A stretch of DNA of 64,000 nucleotides from Paramagnetospirillum magnetotacticum MS-1 (GTDB lineage Bacteria; Pseudomonadota; Alphaproteobacteria; Rhodospirillales; Magnetospirillaceae): NCBI RefSeq assembly GCF_000829825.1, contig NZ_JXSL01000020.1, positions 62,001 to 126,000 of the forward strand. The letters run 5' to 3'. Positions 21,630 through 29,211 of this stretch are shown in pieces (the first letter of the stretch is position 1; every line of letters starts with the position of its first letter). The notes under the pieces were generated by a model. It was given only the letters and a program-made list of their open reading frames with translations, ran no database searches and was not told the origin of the DNA. The translations under genes were made by a program, and so were the position numbers.

Positions 21630-21899
21630 AGGCTGTGAATGGGGTGTGAAAGCCCTCGGCGGGTTTTGTTTCAATTTGATCAACAAGGCCTGGCGGTTGA
21701 ATCGTCAAGACCCTCGGGTATCGGCTGGACCGATCCTTTCGTGGTGCCTCCGCAGGGCTGGCGATACCAAGAACGTATGCCCCTCCGCGGAAGCTGCCCA
21801 CAGGATAAACTCGGTAATTTCGCACGATGCGGCGGACGGGTATGGGGCCGCCTTTCTGTCATGCGATCGGCTGAAAGATCAGGATTTTGGATTTTACAG

Positions 21900-21905
21900 T
21901 ATAAT
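21900..21905 (+). promoter_or_regulatory. Candidate -10 element for the outer-membrane efflux gene
   Basis: A perfect TATAAT, 96 bp before the GTG start of the NodT-like gene. No good -35 hexamer is seen at 16-18 bp spacing, so an activator may be needed, or the match may be chance in a locally A+T-rich stretch. Confidence 0.4.
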
Positions 21906-22001
21906 TATGCAGGGAAGTCGTGAACGCCTTGTAAGCGGGACACGACGCTTTCGTTATCGTAACATCAACAGTGCTGCGCAGGGCTGCCAGGAGTTCCCGC
22001 C

Positions 22002-23390
22002 GTGACCAGAATCGCCGTTTCCGCCCTTGCCCTCGTGCTGCTGTCGGCTTGTTCCATGGGTGACGAATATGTCAGGCCCGCCACGCCGCCGCCCGCCGGG
22101 TGGAAGAATGCGGCCCAGGGCAATGTCTGGCCCGGCGCTGATTGGTGGCGGCAATTCGGCTCGGCCCGTCTGGACGAGTTGATGGCCAGGGCGCGCGCCG
22201 CCAATTTCGATCTGGCCGCCGCTACGGCACGGGTCCGGCAGGCGGATGCCCAACTGGGCATCGCCGGGGCTTCGCTCTTGCCGTCGGTGTCGGCTTCGGC
22301 CAGCGAGACGCGGGCGCGGGGCTCACAGGCGGCCAGTACCAGCTCCGTTTCCAAGGCGCGTCACACCACCACCTCCAGCGCCACGCTGACGGCCAGCTAC
22401 GAGATCGATTTCTGGGGCAAGAACGCGGCCGCCGTGGATGCGGCCCAGGCGGCGGCCGAGGCCTCGCGCTTCGATCTTCAGACCGCGACGCTGACCGCCC
22501 AGTCGGGGGTGGCGACCACCTATTTCGAGATCCTGGGATTGGCCGAGCGCATCCGTCTGGTGCGCGAATCCATCACCAATTCCGAGGGCATCCTGGCGGT
22601 GTTCCGCGACCGCCAGCGGGCGGGAACCGCCACCTCGCTGGACGTGGCCCAGCAGGAAAGCGTGCTGGCGACCCAAAGGGCGACCCTGGCGCCCATGGAA
22701 CGCCAGATGCGCCAGGACTATAACGCCCTGGCCATCCTGACGGGGCGCATGCCCGAGGAGTTCGGACTGGTTCCCGAGACTCTGGCGGATCTGCGCGTTC
22801 CCGTGGTGGGCGCGGGGCTGCCGTCGGAACTGTTGGCGCGGCGTCCCGACGTGCAATCGGCCGAGGCGAGCTTGCGCGCCGCCAATGCCGATATCGCCGC
22901 CGCCCGCGCCGCGTGGTTCCCCGCCATATCGCTGACCGGCACGGGCGGCTTTCAGAGTCTTGACCTGATGAAGATGATGACGGCGCAAAGCCTGCTGTGG
23001 TCGGTGGCGTCCTCGGCCACCCAGGTGATCTTCGATGGTGGCAAGATCGCGGGCACCGTCGAGCAGAAGCGCGCCCGCTTCGAGGAACTGTCCCAGACCT
23101 ACCGCAAGGCGGTGGCGTCCTCCTTCTCCGACGTGGAGAACGCCTTGATCGCGGTGGAGAAGGCGGTGGAAGAGGTGGAGGCCCAGCGGGTCGCCGAGGC
23201 CACCTCGCGCCGCGCCTTCGAGATCGCTCAGGCCCAGATGGCCGGCGGCATCGTCGATGTGACCACCGTGCTCAATACCCAAAAGACCCTGTTCACCGCC
23301 CAGGACAGCCTGGCCCAGGCGCGGCTGTCCCAGCTTCAGGCCATCGTCGGCCTGTACAAGGCCCTGGGCGGCGGCTGGAAGGCGGGCTGA
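22002..23390 (+). CDS. Outer-membrane efflux lipoprotein, NodT/OprM family
   Basis: 462 aa, GTG start with AGGAG eight bases upstream. Lipoprotein signal with lipobox LLSAC, giving lipidated Cys17. Two repeated OEP domains follow, each with long helices (for example the helices around residues 60-130 and 270-330) that build the trimeric tunnel; the family motif GxxSxLLxRRPDVQ appears as GLPSELLARRPDVQ. It is the outer channel for the two RND pumps upstream but has its own leader region. The recombinase-like gene between them lies on the opposite strand. Confidence 0.93.
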   Translation: MTRIAVSALALVLLSACSMGDEYVRPATPPPAGWKNAAQGNVWPGADWWRQFGSARLDELMARARAANFDLAAATARVRQADAQLGIAGASLLPSVSASASETRARGSQAASTSSVSKARHTTTSSATLTASYEIDFWGKNAAAVDAAQAAAEASRFDLQTATLTAQSGVATTYFEILGLAERIRLVRESITNSEGILAVFRDRQRAGTATSLDVAQQESVLATQRATLAPMERQMRQDYNALAILTGRMPEEFGLVPETLADLRVPVVGAGLPSELLARRPDVQSAEASLRAANADIAAARAAWFPAISLTGTGGFQSLDLMKMMTAQSLLWSVASSATQVIFDGGKIAGTVEQKRARFEELSQTYRKAVASSFSDVENALIAVEKAVEEVEAQRVAEATSRRAFEIAQAQMAGGIVDVTTVLNTQKTLFTAQDSLAQARLSQLQAIVGLYKALGGGWKAG

Positions 23391-23400
23391 GCCGAAAACC

Positions 23401-23772
23401 ATGTCGCGCCAATTTGCCGATCACGTTTGCGATATGCTTTCGCCCTTAGGCGAGGTGACGGCGAGCGCCATGTTCGGCGGTTTCGGCATCTATCTCGACG
23501 GCTTGATGTTCGCCCTGATCGCCTGGGACACGCTGTATCTCAAGGCCGATGACCGCAACAGCGCCATGTTCGAGGAGGCGGGTTCAGCGCCGTTCAAGCC
23601 CTGGGAGGACAAGCCCATGGTCATGCCCTATTGGGAGGTCCCCGCCGATGTCATGGAAGAGGCCGCCCAGTTGTGCGCCTGGAGCCGCGCCGCCTTCGAC
23701 GCGGCGCTAAGGACCCGCAAGCCGAAGAAGCCAAAAAGGCCGAGTCTTTCCTCTGGCAAACGGACGCGCTGA
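23401..23772 (+). CDS. TfoX N-terminal-domain protein
   Basis: 123 aa. Matches the TfoX_N family: SAMFGGFGIYLDGLMFALI, then YLKADDRN and a PMVMPYWEVP motif. TfoX/Sxy controls competence in gammaproteobacteria, but stand-alone TfoX_N proteins elsewhere have no settled role. The Lys/Arg-rich C-terminal tail (KPKKPKRP) could bind nucleic acid. Starts 10 bp after the efflux gene, so co-transcription is possible. Confidence 0.85.
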   Translation: MSRQFADHVCDMLSPLGEVTASAMFGGFGIYLDGLMFALIAWDTLYLKADDRNSAMFEEAGSAPFKPWEDKPMVMPYWEVPADVMEEAAQLCAWSRAAFDAALRTRKPKKPKRPSLSSGKRTR

Positions 23773-23818
23773 GGCTCACTCTTCATCGACTGCGTCTTAG
23801 TCGCAAAAGAGCGTCTCC

Positions 23819-24274
23819 ATGCCTGACCGCCTGCGCGTTCCCGTCTGCAAGCCCGCCCCGCCGCCCGCCAATATTCCGGCCGATGACGGCCATCGCCGCC
23901 CCATCGCCTTGTCCATCTGGCGCGGCCTGCGGCGGCGGTGCCCCCGGTGCGGGGTGGGGGAGTGCCTGGAAGGCTATCTGGCCATCCCGGTCGCCTGCGC
24001 CTTTTGCGGCGAACGGCTGGGCCATATCAAGGCCGATGACGGTCCGGCCTATTTCACGGTGCTGATCGCCGGTCATGTGACGGTGCCGCTGATTCTGGCC
24101 GCCGAACAGGCCTGGCATCCGCCGCTGGAGGTCCAGATGGTGGTGGCGCTGGGAGGGCTGGGACTGCTGATCTGGCGCCTGCTGCCCCGCATGAAGGGCG
24201 CGGTGCTGGGCCTGATGTGGGCGCACGGGCTGAAGGGCGACGAGGTCCAGGGCGACGTGGAGCGCCATGGTTAA
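23819..24274 (+). CDS. DUF983 membrane protein
   Basis: 151 aa. A zinc-ribbon-like motif (RCPRCGVGECLEG, then CAFCGERLG) is followed by two membrane helices (about residues 78-95 and 105-122). This is the layout of DUF983, a family common in alphaproteobacteria and often near respiratory or haem genes, with no proven function. The proline-rich N-terminus (KPAPPPAN) is cytoplasmic. Ribosome-binding site is weak. A hairpin follows the stop codon. Confidence 0.85.
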   Translation: MPDRLRVPVCKPAPPPANIPADDGHRRPIALSIWRGLRRRCPRCGVGECLEGYLAIPVACAFCGERLGHIKADDGPAYFTVLIAGHVTVPLILAAEQAWHPPLEVQMVVALGGLGLLIWRLLPRMKGAVLGLMWAHGLKGDEVQGDVERHG

Positions 24275-24281
24275 GGAAAAC

Positions 24282-24304
24282 ACCCGGTCTCGCCGAGACC
24301 GGGT
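24282..24304. terminator. Bidirectional hairpin terminator candidate
   Basis: ACCCGGTCTCG pairs with CGAGACCGGGT around a short loop, between two convergent genes. On the minus strand it is followed by GTTTTCC, a short T-run, so it works better as a terminator for the response-regulator transcript than for the DUF983 transcript. Confidence 0.6.
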
Positions 24305-24372
24305 TGGGCCCAAAGGGCTGCGCCGCTCATGCCGATGCTTGCGCCCGGCGATTGAGGGTCATTAAGAAGATT

Positions 24373-25077
24373 TCAGTTGGCCACCAGGCGATAGCCCACG
24401 CCGTGCACGGTGAGGATGATGGCGGGATGGCGCGAATCCGCCTCGATCTTGCGGCGTAGGCGTCCCACCAGCACGTCGATGGTGCGATCGATGACCGCCT
24501 CGCCATCATGCTGGGTCAGATCGAGAAGCTGGTCGCGGGTCAGCGCCCGGCCAGCATTGCGGGCCAGGGCGGCCAGCACGTCGAATTCGCCGCGGGTGAG
24601 GCGGACCTGCTCGCCCGTCGGTGAGGCCAATTGGCGGGCATCGCAATCCAGGCGCCATCCGGCGAAGCTGTGGATTCCCGTGGCGGAGCGTTCGGCGGCC
24701 ATGGTGGGGGCGACGCGGCGTTGCAGGTTGCGCACGCGCACCGCCAGTTCACGGGGATTGAACGGCTTGGTGATATAGTCGTCGGCGCCAATCTCCAGCC
24801 CGACGATGCGGTCGGTCTCGTCTTGGCGCGCAGTCACCAGGATGATGCCCACCGAGGATTTGGCCCGCAGTTCGCGCGCCAGGATCAGGCCGCTCTCATC
24901 GGGAAGGTTGATGTCGAGCAGCACCACATCGGGCACCGTGCGCGACACGATTGCCTTCATATCCTTGGCGTCGGCGGCCTCGCTGACCTGGAAGCCCTCA
25001 CCCGTCAGATAGGCCGCGAGCTTTGCGCGGGTGACGGGTTCATCCTCGACGATTAAGACGTGTGCTTTTGTCGACAC
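24373..25077 (-). CDS. OmpR-family response regulator, TorR-like
   Basis: 234 aa from the GTG at 25077, which has GGAG seven bases upstream; a TTG nine codons earlier has no site. Receiver domain with the acidic pair in VEDEP, phosphoacceptor in VVLLDINLP and lysine in TKPF. C-terminal winged helix of the OmpR/PhoB type (RLTRGEFDVLAALARNAGR, then DVLVGRLRRKIE and VGYRLVAN). Divergent from the histidine kinase at 25224, its obvious partner, with 146 bp between. Target genes unknown. Confidence 0.9.
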   Translation of the reverse strand: MSTKAHVLIVEDEPVTRAKLAAYLTGEGFQVSEAADAKDMKAIVSRTVPDVVLLDINLPDESGLILARELRAKSSVGIILVTARQDETDRIVGLEIGADDYITKPFNPRELAVRVRNLQRRVAPTMAAERSATGIHSFAGWRLDCDARQLASPTGEQVRLTRGEFDVLAALARNAGRALTRDQLLDLTQHDGEAVIDRTIDVLVGRLRRKIEADSRHPAIILTVHGVGYRLVAN

Positions 25078-25223
25078 TGCATTCTCCGGCCGACGGCCTT
25101 TCAAGTATTCATCACTCGTTTACAGGGTATTGGCGCGCAATTCAATCACTGCCGTAATTCCGTTGTGAAGTTGGGCCTATAAAAGCTCCACTGGATTTCC
25201 CGCCCGGGGCTGGCGGGGCGCAA

Positions 25224-26291
25224 ATGGGGGCAGGCAGGGTGTTGTCGCGGCATATTCCACTGATAGGGCGCCTGGATGACGGAAACGGCTTTGGCCGGGC
25301 TTCCGCCGTGGTCGGCGCCATGGTGGTCGTGCTGTTTTGGCTGAGCCTCGGCTTCGATTCCGGCGTGGGCCGGCCCTTCGAGATCCCTGCTGGACCTCAG
25401 GCCGCCGATGGGGGGCGGATTGGGGGCTCGATCATTGCTGCCCTGGTCTTGCTGGGCGGCGGCGGGTTGTTCCTGATGCTGATGCAGGCGGTGCTTTGGC
25501 AGCGGCGGACGGCCCAACGGCTGCGTCTACGGGAATCCGAACTGGCCGAACAGCGCGACAGGCTTCGCCGCTATGTGGCGGATCTGGAGCGCATCGCCGA
25601 CGTGGCCGCCCACGATTTGCAAGAGCCCCTGCGCCGCATGGTGTCCTATTCCCAGCTTCTGGCCAGCCACGACAAGACGGGCTGCGACGATGACGTCAGG
25701 GATTATGTCGGCCATGTGGTCGACGGCGCTCGGCGCATGCGCGCTCTGGTGAGCGGTCTTCAGGAATTCGTGGCGGTGGATTCGCTTCCCCGCACCGGCG
25801 AGGTGAGTTCCGCCTGGGTCGCCATGGCTGTGGCCCGGCAGCGGCTGGACGACGTTTTGGCCGAAGCCGGGGCGACCCTGGTGGTCGATCCCCTGCCCGA
25901 GGTCGAGGCCGATCCGGCCTCTCTGGTCGAGATTTTCGTCCAGTTGCTGGACAATGCGGTGCGTTATCGCTCGTCCGAACGCCGTCCGGTGATCCACGTT
26001 TCGGTGGTCCGTGACGGCGACATGGCCAAGATCTTGGTCTGTGACAACGGTGTCGGCATCGATCCGGCGCGGGTCGTGCGCATGTTCGAGATTTTCTACC
26101 GGCCCCACGGCGGTGACGGGCGTTTGGCTCCCGGCATCGGTACCGGTCTGGCCGTTGTTCGCAGGCTGGTCGAGCGCCTGGGCGGCGCCGTCTGGGTCGA
26201 GTCGGAAGACGGAATCGGAAGTTCGTTCGGTTTCAGCCTGCGGCTGGGCAGCGCTCCGTCGCCGCGGGAGGACGAGAACAGGGCCGCCTGA
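25224..26291 (+). CDS. Membrane sensor histidine kinase
   Basis: 355 aa. Two membrane helices (about 27-43 and 68-90) enclose a very short periplasmic loop, so it probably senses within the membrane or through a partner. HisKA domain with His130 in the AAHDLQEPLRRM box, a variant shared with bacteriophytochrome-type kinases. ATPase domain with DNAVRYR (N-box), DNGVGID and GIGTGLAVVRRLV. Divergent partner of the TorR-like regulator. The start codon is uncertain by a few residues (a GTG five codons in is possible). Confidence 0.88.
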   Translation: MGAGRVLSRHIPLIGRLDDGNGFGRASAVVGAMVVVLFWLSLGFDSGVGRPFEIPAGPQAADGGRIGGSIIAALVLLGGGGLFLMLMQAVLWQRRTAQRLRLRESELAEQRDRLRRYVADLERIADVAAHDLQEPLRRMVSYSQLLASHDKTGCDDDVRDYVGHVVDGARRMRALVSGLQEFVAVDSLPRTGEVSSAWVAMAVARQRLDDVLAEAGATLVVDPLPEVEADPASLVEIFVQLLDNAVRYRSSERRPVIHVSVVRDGDMAKILVCDNGVGIDPARVVRMFEIFYRPHGGDGRLAPGIGTGLAVVRRLVERLGGAVWVESEDGIGSSFGFSLRLGSAPSPREDENRAA

Positions 26292-26361
26292 ATGGCGGCG
26301 GAAAAAGGGGGGGCAAAGCCTTAGGGTAATGCTTCCTCGGCGGCACGGTCAGCTTGCGGCA

Positions 26362-26530
26362 ATCCCCGAACCCCAAGGCCGCGGGCAGGATCGTAAGAGG
26401 AGGGGGTGCCCCCAACGCCCCCTCCTCGCAGCCGCCGGAAATTCAAGGAACGTTCCTTCGCGGCCATCCCCGAACCCCAAGGCCGCGAGGGGGCTTGGAG
26501 AGGGAGCGGTCCCCAAACGCTCCCTCTCCT
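26362..26530. repeat. Tandem hairpin repeat, two units
   Basis: The 22-base stretch beginning ATCCCCGAACCCCAAGG occurs identically at 26362-26383 and 26466-26487, 104 bp apart. Each copy is followed by a strong hairpin: GAGGAGGGGG/CCCCCTCCTC at 26397-26427, and GGAGAGGGAGCG/CGCTCCCTCTCC at 26497-26529. Stem sequences differ but loops are alike (CCCCCAACG versus CCCCAAACG), so the structure is conserved more than the sequence. The hairpins may end the kinase transcript. Confidence 0.7.
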
Positions 26531-26852
26531 TCATTTCATGCCCCTGGCATTTGACGTGACGTGTCATGTCATGCCCTTCCAATGGCCACTGCTGTCGGGC
26601 TTAAATTTCAACGAGGAGCCCGAATGGCAGAGCCAATGCGGGCTCCAACTGTTCATGGACACGGATAGACACGGATGCCGCTTCGCGGCCACGGATGATC
26701 ACGGATAAGAAAAATTCCGTGTCGTCATCTTGGGGCAAGCTCGGGTGGGGAGCCGGAAAAGAGCACAGTTCCGTGTATATCCGTGAAAGGTGCGAAGCAC
26801 CGCATCCGTGTTATCCGCGTCTCGTGACTCCACGCCAGCCGTCTCAAATTAA

Positions 26853-26888
26853 AGCGGTTTGCGCCATATCTGGCGCAAACCGCTTTGG
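26853..26888. repeat. Perfect hairpin inside MITE copy A, first
   Basis: AAAGCGGTTTGCGCC pairs exactly with GGCGCAAACCGCTTT around a six-base loop. It belongs to the extra segment that copy B lacks. It shares its layout with the hairpin 100 bp further on. Confidence 0.75.
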
Positions 26889-26953
26889 CGAGCATTGAGC
26901 GAGCGGCCAAGCAAACCGTAGGTTTGCGCCCGGCGAGGGCATACATAAGATTA

Positions 26954-26989
26954 AAGCCTTTTGCGTCACATTCGACGCAAAAGGCTTTA
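26954..26989. repeat. Perfect hairpin inside MITE copy A, second
   Basis: AAAGCCTTTTGCGTC pairs exactly with GACGCAAAAGGCTTT around a six-base loop. Same stem length and loop size as the hairpin at 26853-26888 but with compensated base changes, and both are preceded by ATT. Confidence 0.75.
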
Positions 26990-27043
26990 AAACGGACAAC
27001 AGTGTCCAATGGCCGGGATGACAATTCGATCGGACGGCTGGTT

Positions 27044-27601
27044 TCAGTTGCTGGTGCCGGTGCCGGGAAGTTCGGCGCGGGCCGGAAGGTGGGCGGCCGC
27101 GATCTGGTTCAGATGGCGTTTCAGTTTCAGCAGCGCGATGGTCAGTTCCCCTCGGGCGTCGCTCTGCTCGGCCGCGGTACCCTTGGGATTGGGAATGGTG
27201 GTCAGGCAGATCAGCGCTTCCCGCGCTGCCATGCGGATTTCGAATTCCCCCTCACGCGCCATCTCGGTCAAGGCCGCGATTTCGGCAGCCGGATCCGTCT
27301 GGAAATTGGTGCGCAGATATTGCTCGGCATTGGCGTCGTCGTTGTGGATATGGGCATAAAGCCCCGCGTCATGGCCGCTCAACTCGTTGAGCAGGATCAT
27401 CACGAACCAGCCCAGGGTGATCTCGGTGAGGTTGATGCCGCGCCGGGTCTTTTGCAAAAAGGTCTCCACCTTCTCCACATCGGAAAGCATGTCCTGGCGG
27501 AATTCCTCGCGCTCCTCGGCGCTCATTTCCGGCGGCGGCGGCGGCGGAGTCACGCAGCCCATCAAAACGGCCACCATCAGTGAGGCGAGCACACGGCGCA
27601 T
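27044..27601 (-). CDS. Hypothetical lipoprotein
   Basis: 185 aa from the ATG at 27601, preceded by AAGGAG; a longer frame upstream has no signal peptide and overlaps the next gene. Lipoprotein signal MRRVLASLMVAVLMGC gives lipidated Cys16, then a TPPPPPPEM linker and a mostly helical domain (EEREEFRQDMLSDVEKVETFLQKT, later REGEFEIRMAAREALICL). I do not recognise the family. It follows the DUF2794 gene by 11 bp, so the two are probably co-transcribed. Confidence 0.8.
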   Translation of the reverse strand: MRRVLASLMVAVLMGCVTPPPPPPEMSAEEREEFRQDMLSDVEKVETFLQKTRRGINLTEITLGWFVMILLNELSGHDAGLYAHIHNDDANAEQYLRTNFQTDPAAEIAALTEMAREGEFEIRMAAREALICLTTIPNPKGTAAEQSDARGELTIALLKLKRHLNQIAAAHLPARAELPGTGTSN

Positions 27602-27612
27602 AGGGTCACTCC

Positions 27613-27948
27613 TTAAGGGGCGAGCGGGCGGGGCGCCCGGTTCAGTGCGGCCAGGACGCCCGCAAGGCAGGCAAAACGCGACACGATGCGGTCCGATCGC
27701 GCGATGCTCCAGGTCGATCCCCTGGGCCCGGACGCAGATTTGGTGACCGTGTAAAGGGGGCGTTCGAAGGCATGGCGAAAAACGCTGAACACGGCCCCGT
27801 CCGGGCGGACGTCGATGGCATAGTCGCGCCATTCGCCGCTGGCCACACGCATGGCATAGAGCGTGAGCAGTTGCGTGATTTCGCCCCGTTCGAAATGAAC
27901 AAATCCAGGCTGATCCCGGTATTCCGACATCCGGATCAATGTCGCCAT
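27613..27948 (-). CDS. DUF2794 family protein
   Basis: 111 aa from the ATG at 27948 (GGGGTGG upstream); a GTG four codons earlier is possible. Family features are the FERGEITQLLTLYAMRVASGEWRDYAID region and AVFSVFRHAFERPLYTV near the middle. DUF2794 is a small soluble family largely confined to alphaproteobacteria and has no known role. First gene of a two-gene unit with the lipoprotein downstream. Confidence 0.85.
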   Translation of the reverse strand: MATLIRMSEYRDQPGFVHFERGEITQLLTLYAMRVASGEWRDYAIDVRPDGAVFSVFRHAFERPLYTVTKSASGPRGSTWSIARSDRIVSRFACLAGVLAALNRAPRPLAP

Positions 27949-28028
27949 CGGCCACCCCACCGGCTTTACACGGAAATACTGTCGCGCAGGGACGTGATCG
28001 TGTCGAGAGTTTAGATAAGCGCGGCCCG

Positions 28029-28421
28029 TTAACGGACGGGGGTGGAGGCGGGAACGAATCCGATCAGCCGATCGTTCCCCTCGTTATAGGGCTGGGAATA
28101 GCAGGTGGGGCGCGCCAGTGTGCTGTAGCAATAGACCTGCGGCGGTGGGCTTGGCCGGTCGGGCCAGTCACGGCAATAGCCCTCGCCCCGTTCGGCCCGT
28201 GGGCTGGAGCAATCCTTGCCGGTGATCCAGCCGATCACATGGTCCCCCATGGTCTTGTGGGTGTTGATCAGGCTCAGCGCCTCCAACTGCGTGAAGGTGA
28301 AGATGCTCGGCAGCGGCCGGGGGGATGGGTTGATGGTGCCGCGCTCGCCGATCCAGGCGCAGCCGCTGATGGCCAGTAGACCGATCATCACCCAGTTTGA
28401 TGCTGTAATACGCCCGATCAT
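28029..28421 (-). CDS. Hypothetical small lipoprotein
   Basis: 130 aa. N-terminal hydrophobic segment ending LLAISGC (Cys21) is a lipobox. The mature part has paired cysteines (GKDCSSP, GYCRDW, VYCYSTL, PTCYSQP) that may form disulfides in the periplasm. I know no family for it. It has an AGGAT ribosome-binding site. It lies alone, divergent from the thioredoxin-fold gene at 28507. Confidence 0.7.
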   Translation of the reverse strand: MIGRITASNWVMIGLLAISGCAWIGERGTINPSPRPLPSIFTFTQLEALSLINTHKTMGDHVIGWITGKDCSSPRAERGEGYCRDWPDRPSPPPQVYCYSTLARPTCYSQPYNEGNDRLIGFVPASTPVR

Positions 28422-28506
28422 TTCTATGATCCTGCTAACCTATTGCGCTATATTCTGAGGCCGTGCCGAAACCGAATCAATGGGCAGATTCTGCCGGGGG
28501 CGACAC

Positions 28507-29061
28507 ATGGCCGTAACGACACCCGTTTGCGCCGAGGACTGGGCCGCGCCCGACTTCGCGCTTCCTGGGATCGATGGGCGAATCTGGAATCTGGGCGATA
28601 TCAGGGGCGAGAGGGGGACGCTGGTCGCCTTCATCTGCAATCACTGCCCCTATGTGGTGGCCATCATCGACCGTCTGGCCCGCGATGCCCAGGTGTTACA
28701 GGACGAGGGCTTCGGCGTGGTGGGCATCAATGCCAACGACCCCCTGCAATATCCCGAGGATTCCTTTGACAACATGAAAGTCTTCGCTGGCACGCACGGT
28801 CTGGGCTTTCCCTATCTGTTCGACGAGAGCCAGTCGGTGGCGCGGGCCTATGGCGCGGTGTGCACGCCGGATTTTTTCGGGCTGGATCGCGGGGACCATT
28901 TGCGTTATCGCGGCCGCCTGGATGAATCAGGGCGCCTTCCCGCCGCCCCGGACGCGCGTCGGGAATTGCTCGACGCCATGCGCATGGTGGCGCGGACGGG
29001 GCGGGGCCCCGCCCATCAGGTGGCCAGCATGGGCTGTTCCATAAAATGGCGGGACCCTTGA
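28507..29061 (+). CDS. Thioredoxin-fold protein, AhpC/TSA-like
   Basis: 184 aa from the ATG at 28507. Family motif FICNHCPYVVAIIDRL carries a single cysteine at the redox position, not a CxxC pair; the pattern NHCPYV is typical of a redoxin-domain family seen widely in bacteria. APDFALPGIDG at the start and TPDFFGLD further on fit a peroxiredoxin fold. It has no signal peptide, so it is cytoplasmic. Whether it reduces peroxides or only senses thiols is unknown. A strong hairpin begins at its stop codon. Confidence 0.85.
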   Translation: MAVTTPVCAEDWAAPDFALPGIDGRIWNLGDIRGERGTLVAFICNHCPYVVAIIDRLARDAQVLQDEGFGVVGINANDPLQYPEDSFDNMKVFAGTHGLGFPYLFDESQSVARAYGAVCTPDFFGLDRGDHLRYRGRLDESGRLPAAPDARRELLDAMRMVARTGRGPAHQVASMGCSIKWRDP

Positions 29062-29097
29062 CCAAATCCCGATGAGCAAGACTCGTCGGGATTTGGT
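29061..29097 (+). terminator. Hairpin terminator after the thioredoxin-fold gene
   Basis: A 16-bp stem, ACCAAATCCCGATGAG paired with CTCGTCGGGATTTGGT with one wobble, around a five-base loop, starting on the stop codon. The right arm runs into GGTTTAAG, a weak T-run, so termination may be partial. Confidence 0.7.
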
Positions 29098-29211
29098 TTA
29101 AGCCCCTTGCACGACGGCAGTATTTGCCAAGGGGGCCGGGGCGGACTATGTTACGGCGCTGCTCCAGGACACGAGGCTTGGAGCATGACCGCCCGCATGG
29201 AGTAGAGTTCC

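Larger units (their letters stand above)
21457..22001. other. 545-bp intergenic region with direct-repeat sites and a promoter
   Basis: No convincing gene. Short frames on both strands (for example one covering 21460-21825 on the minus strand) have no family resemblance. The region holds two copies of a GTTTCGCA-N6-TTTCGCAGGG site (21519-21542 and 21606-21629), a lone TTTCGCA at 21818-21824, and a consensus TATAAT at 21900-21905 in front of the outer-membrane efflux gene. It is visibly richer in A+T than the flanking genes. Confidence 0.6.
26587..27004. mobile_element. MITE-like element, copy A (418 bp)
   Basis: Non-coding element bounded by terminal inverted repeats (CACTGCTGTCGGGCTTAAA at the left; its inverse at the right matches 15 of 19). 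It is flanked by a perfect 9-bp direct repeat TCCAATGGC (26578-26586 and 27005-27013), a typical target-site duplication. Inside is a long inverted repeat: the arm at about 26654-26705 pairs with 26770-26826, with repeated CACGGAT/ATCCGTG units and small apical hairpins. Compared with copy B it carries about 136 extra bases near the right end, containing two hairpins. No transposase, so it would need one supplied in trans. Confidence 0.8.
26292..27043. other. 752-bp repeat-rich intergenic region
   Basis: No gene. From left to right it holds a tandem 104-bp hairpin repeat (26362-26530) and a MITE-like element (26587-27004) with flanking 9-bp duplications. The repeat content and lack of codon structure account for nearly the whole stretch. 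Confidence 0.8.

Noticed and set aside
21460-21825. Minus-strand frame of 121 codons upstream of the recombinase-like gene
   Set aside because: No ribosome-binding site, no family match, and it crosses the direct-repeat sites; likely chance in a non-coding gap.
20875-22005. Plus-strand frame of 376 codons across the recombinase gene and intergenic gap
   Set aside because: Antisense to a better gene in its first half and without codon bias in its second.
26597-26898. Short frames inside MITE copy A
   Set aside because: They arise from the repeated CACGGAT units and are not conserved in copy B.
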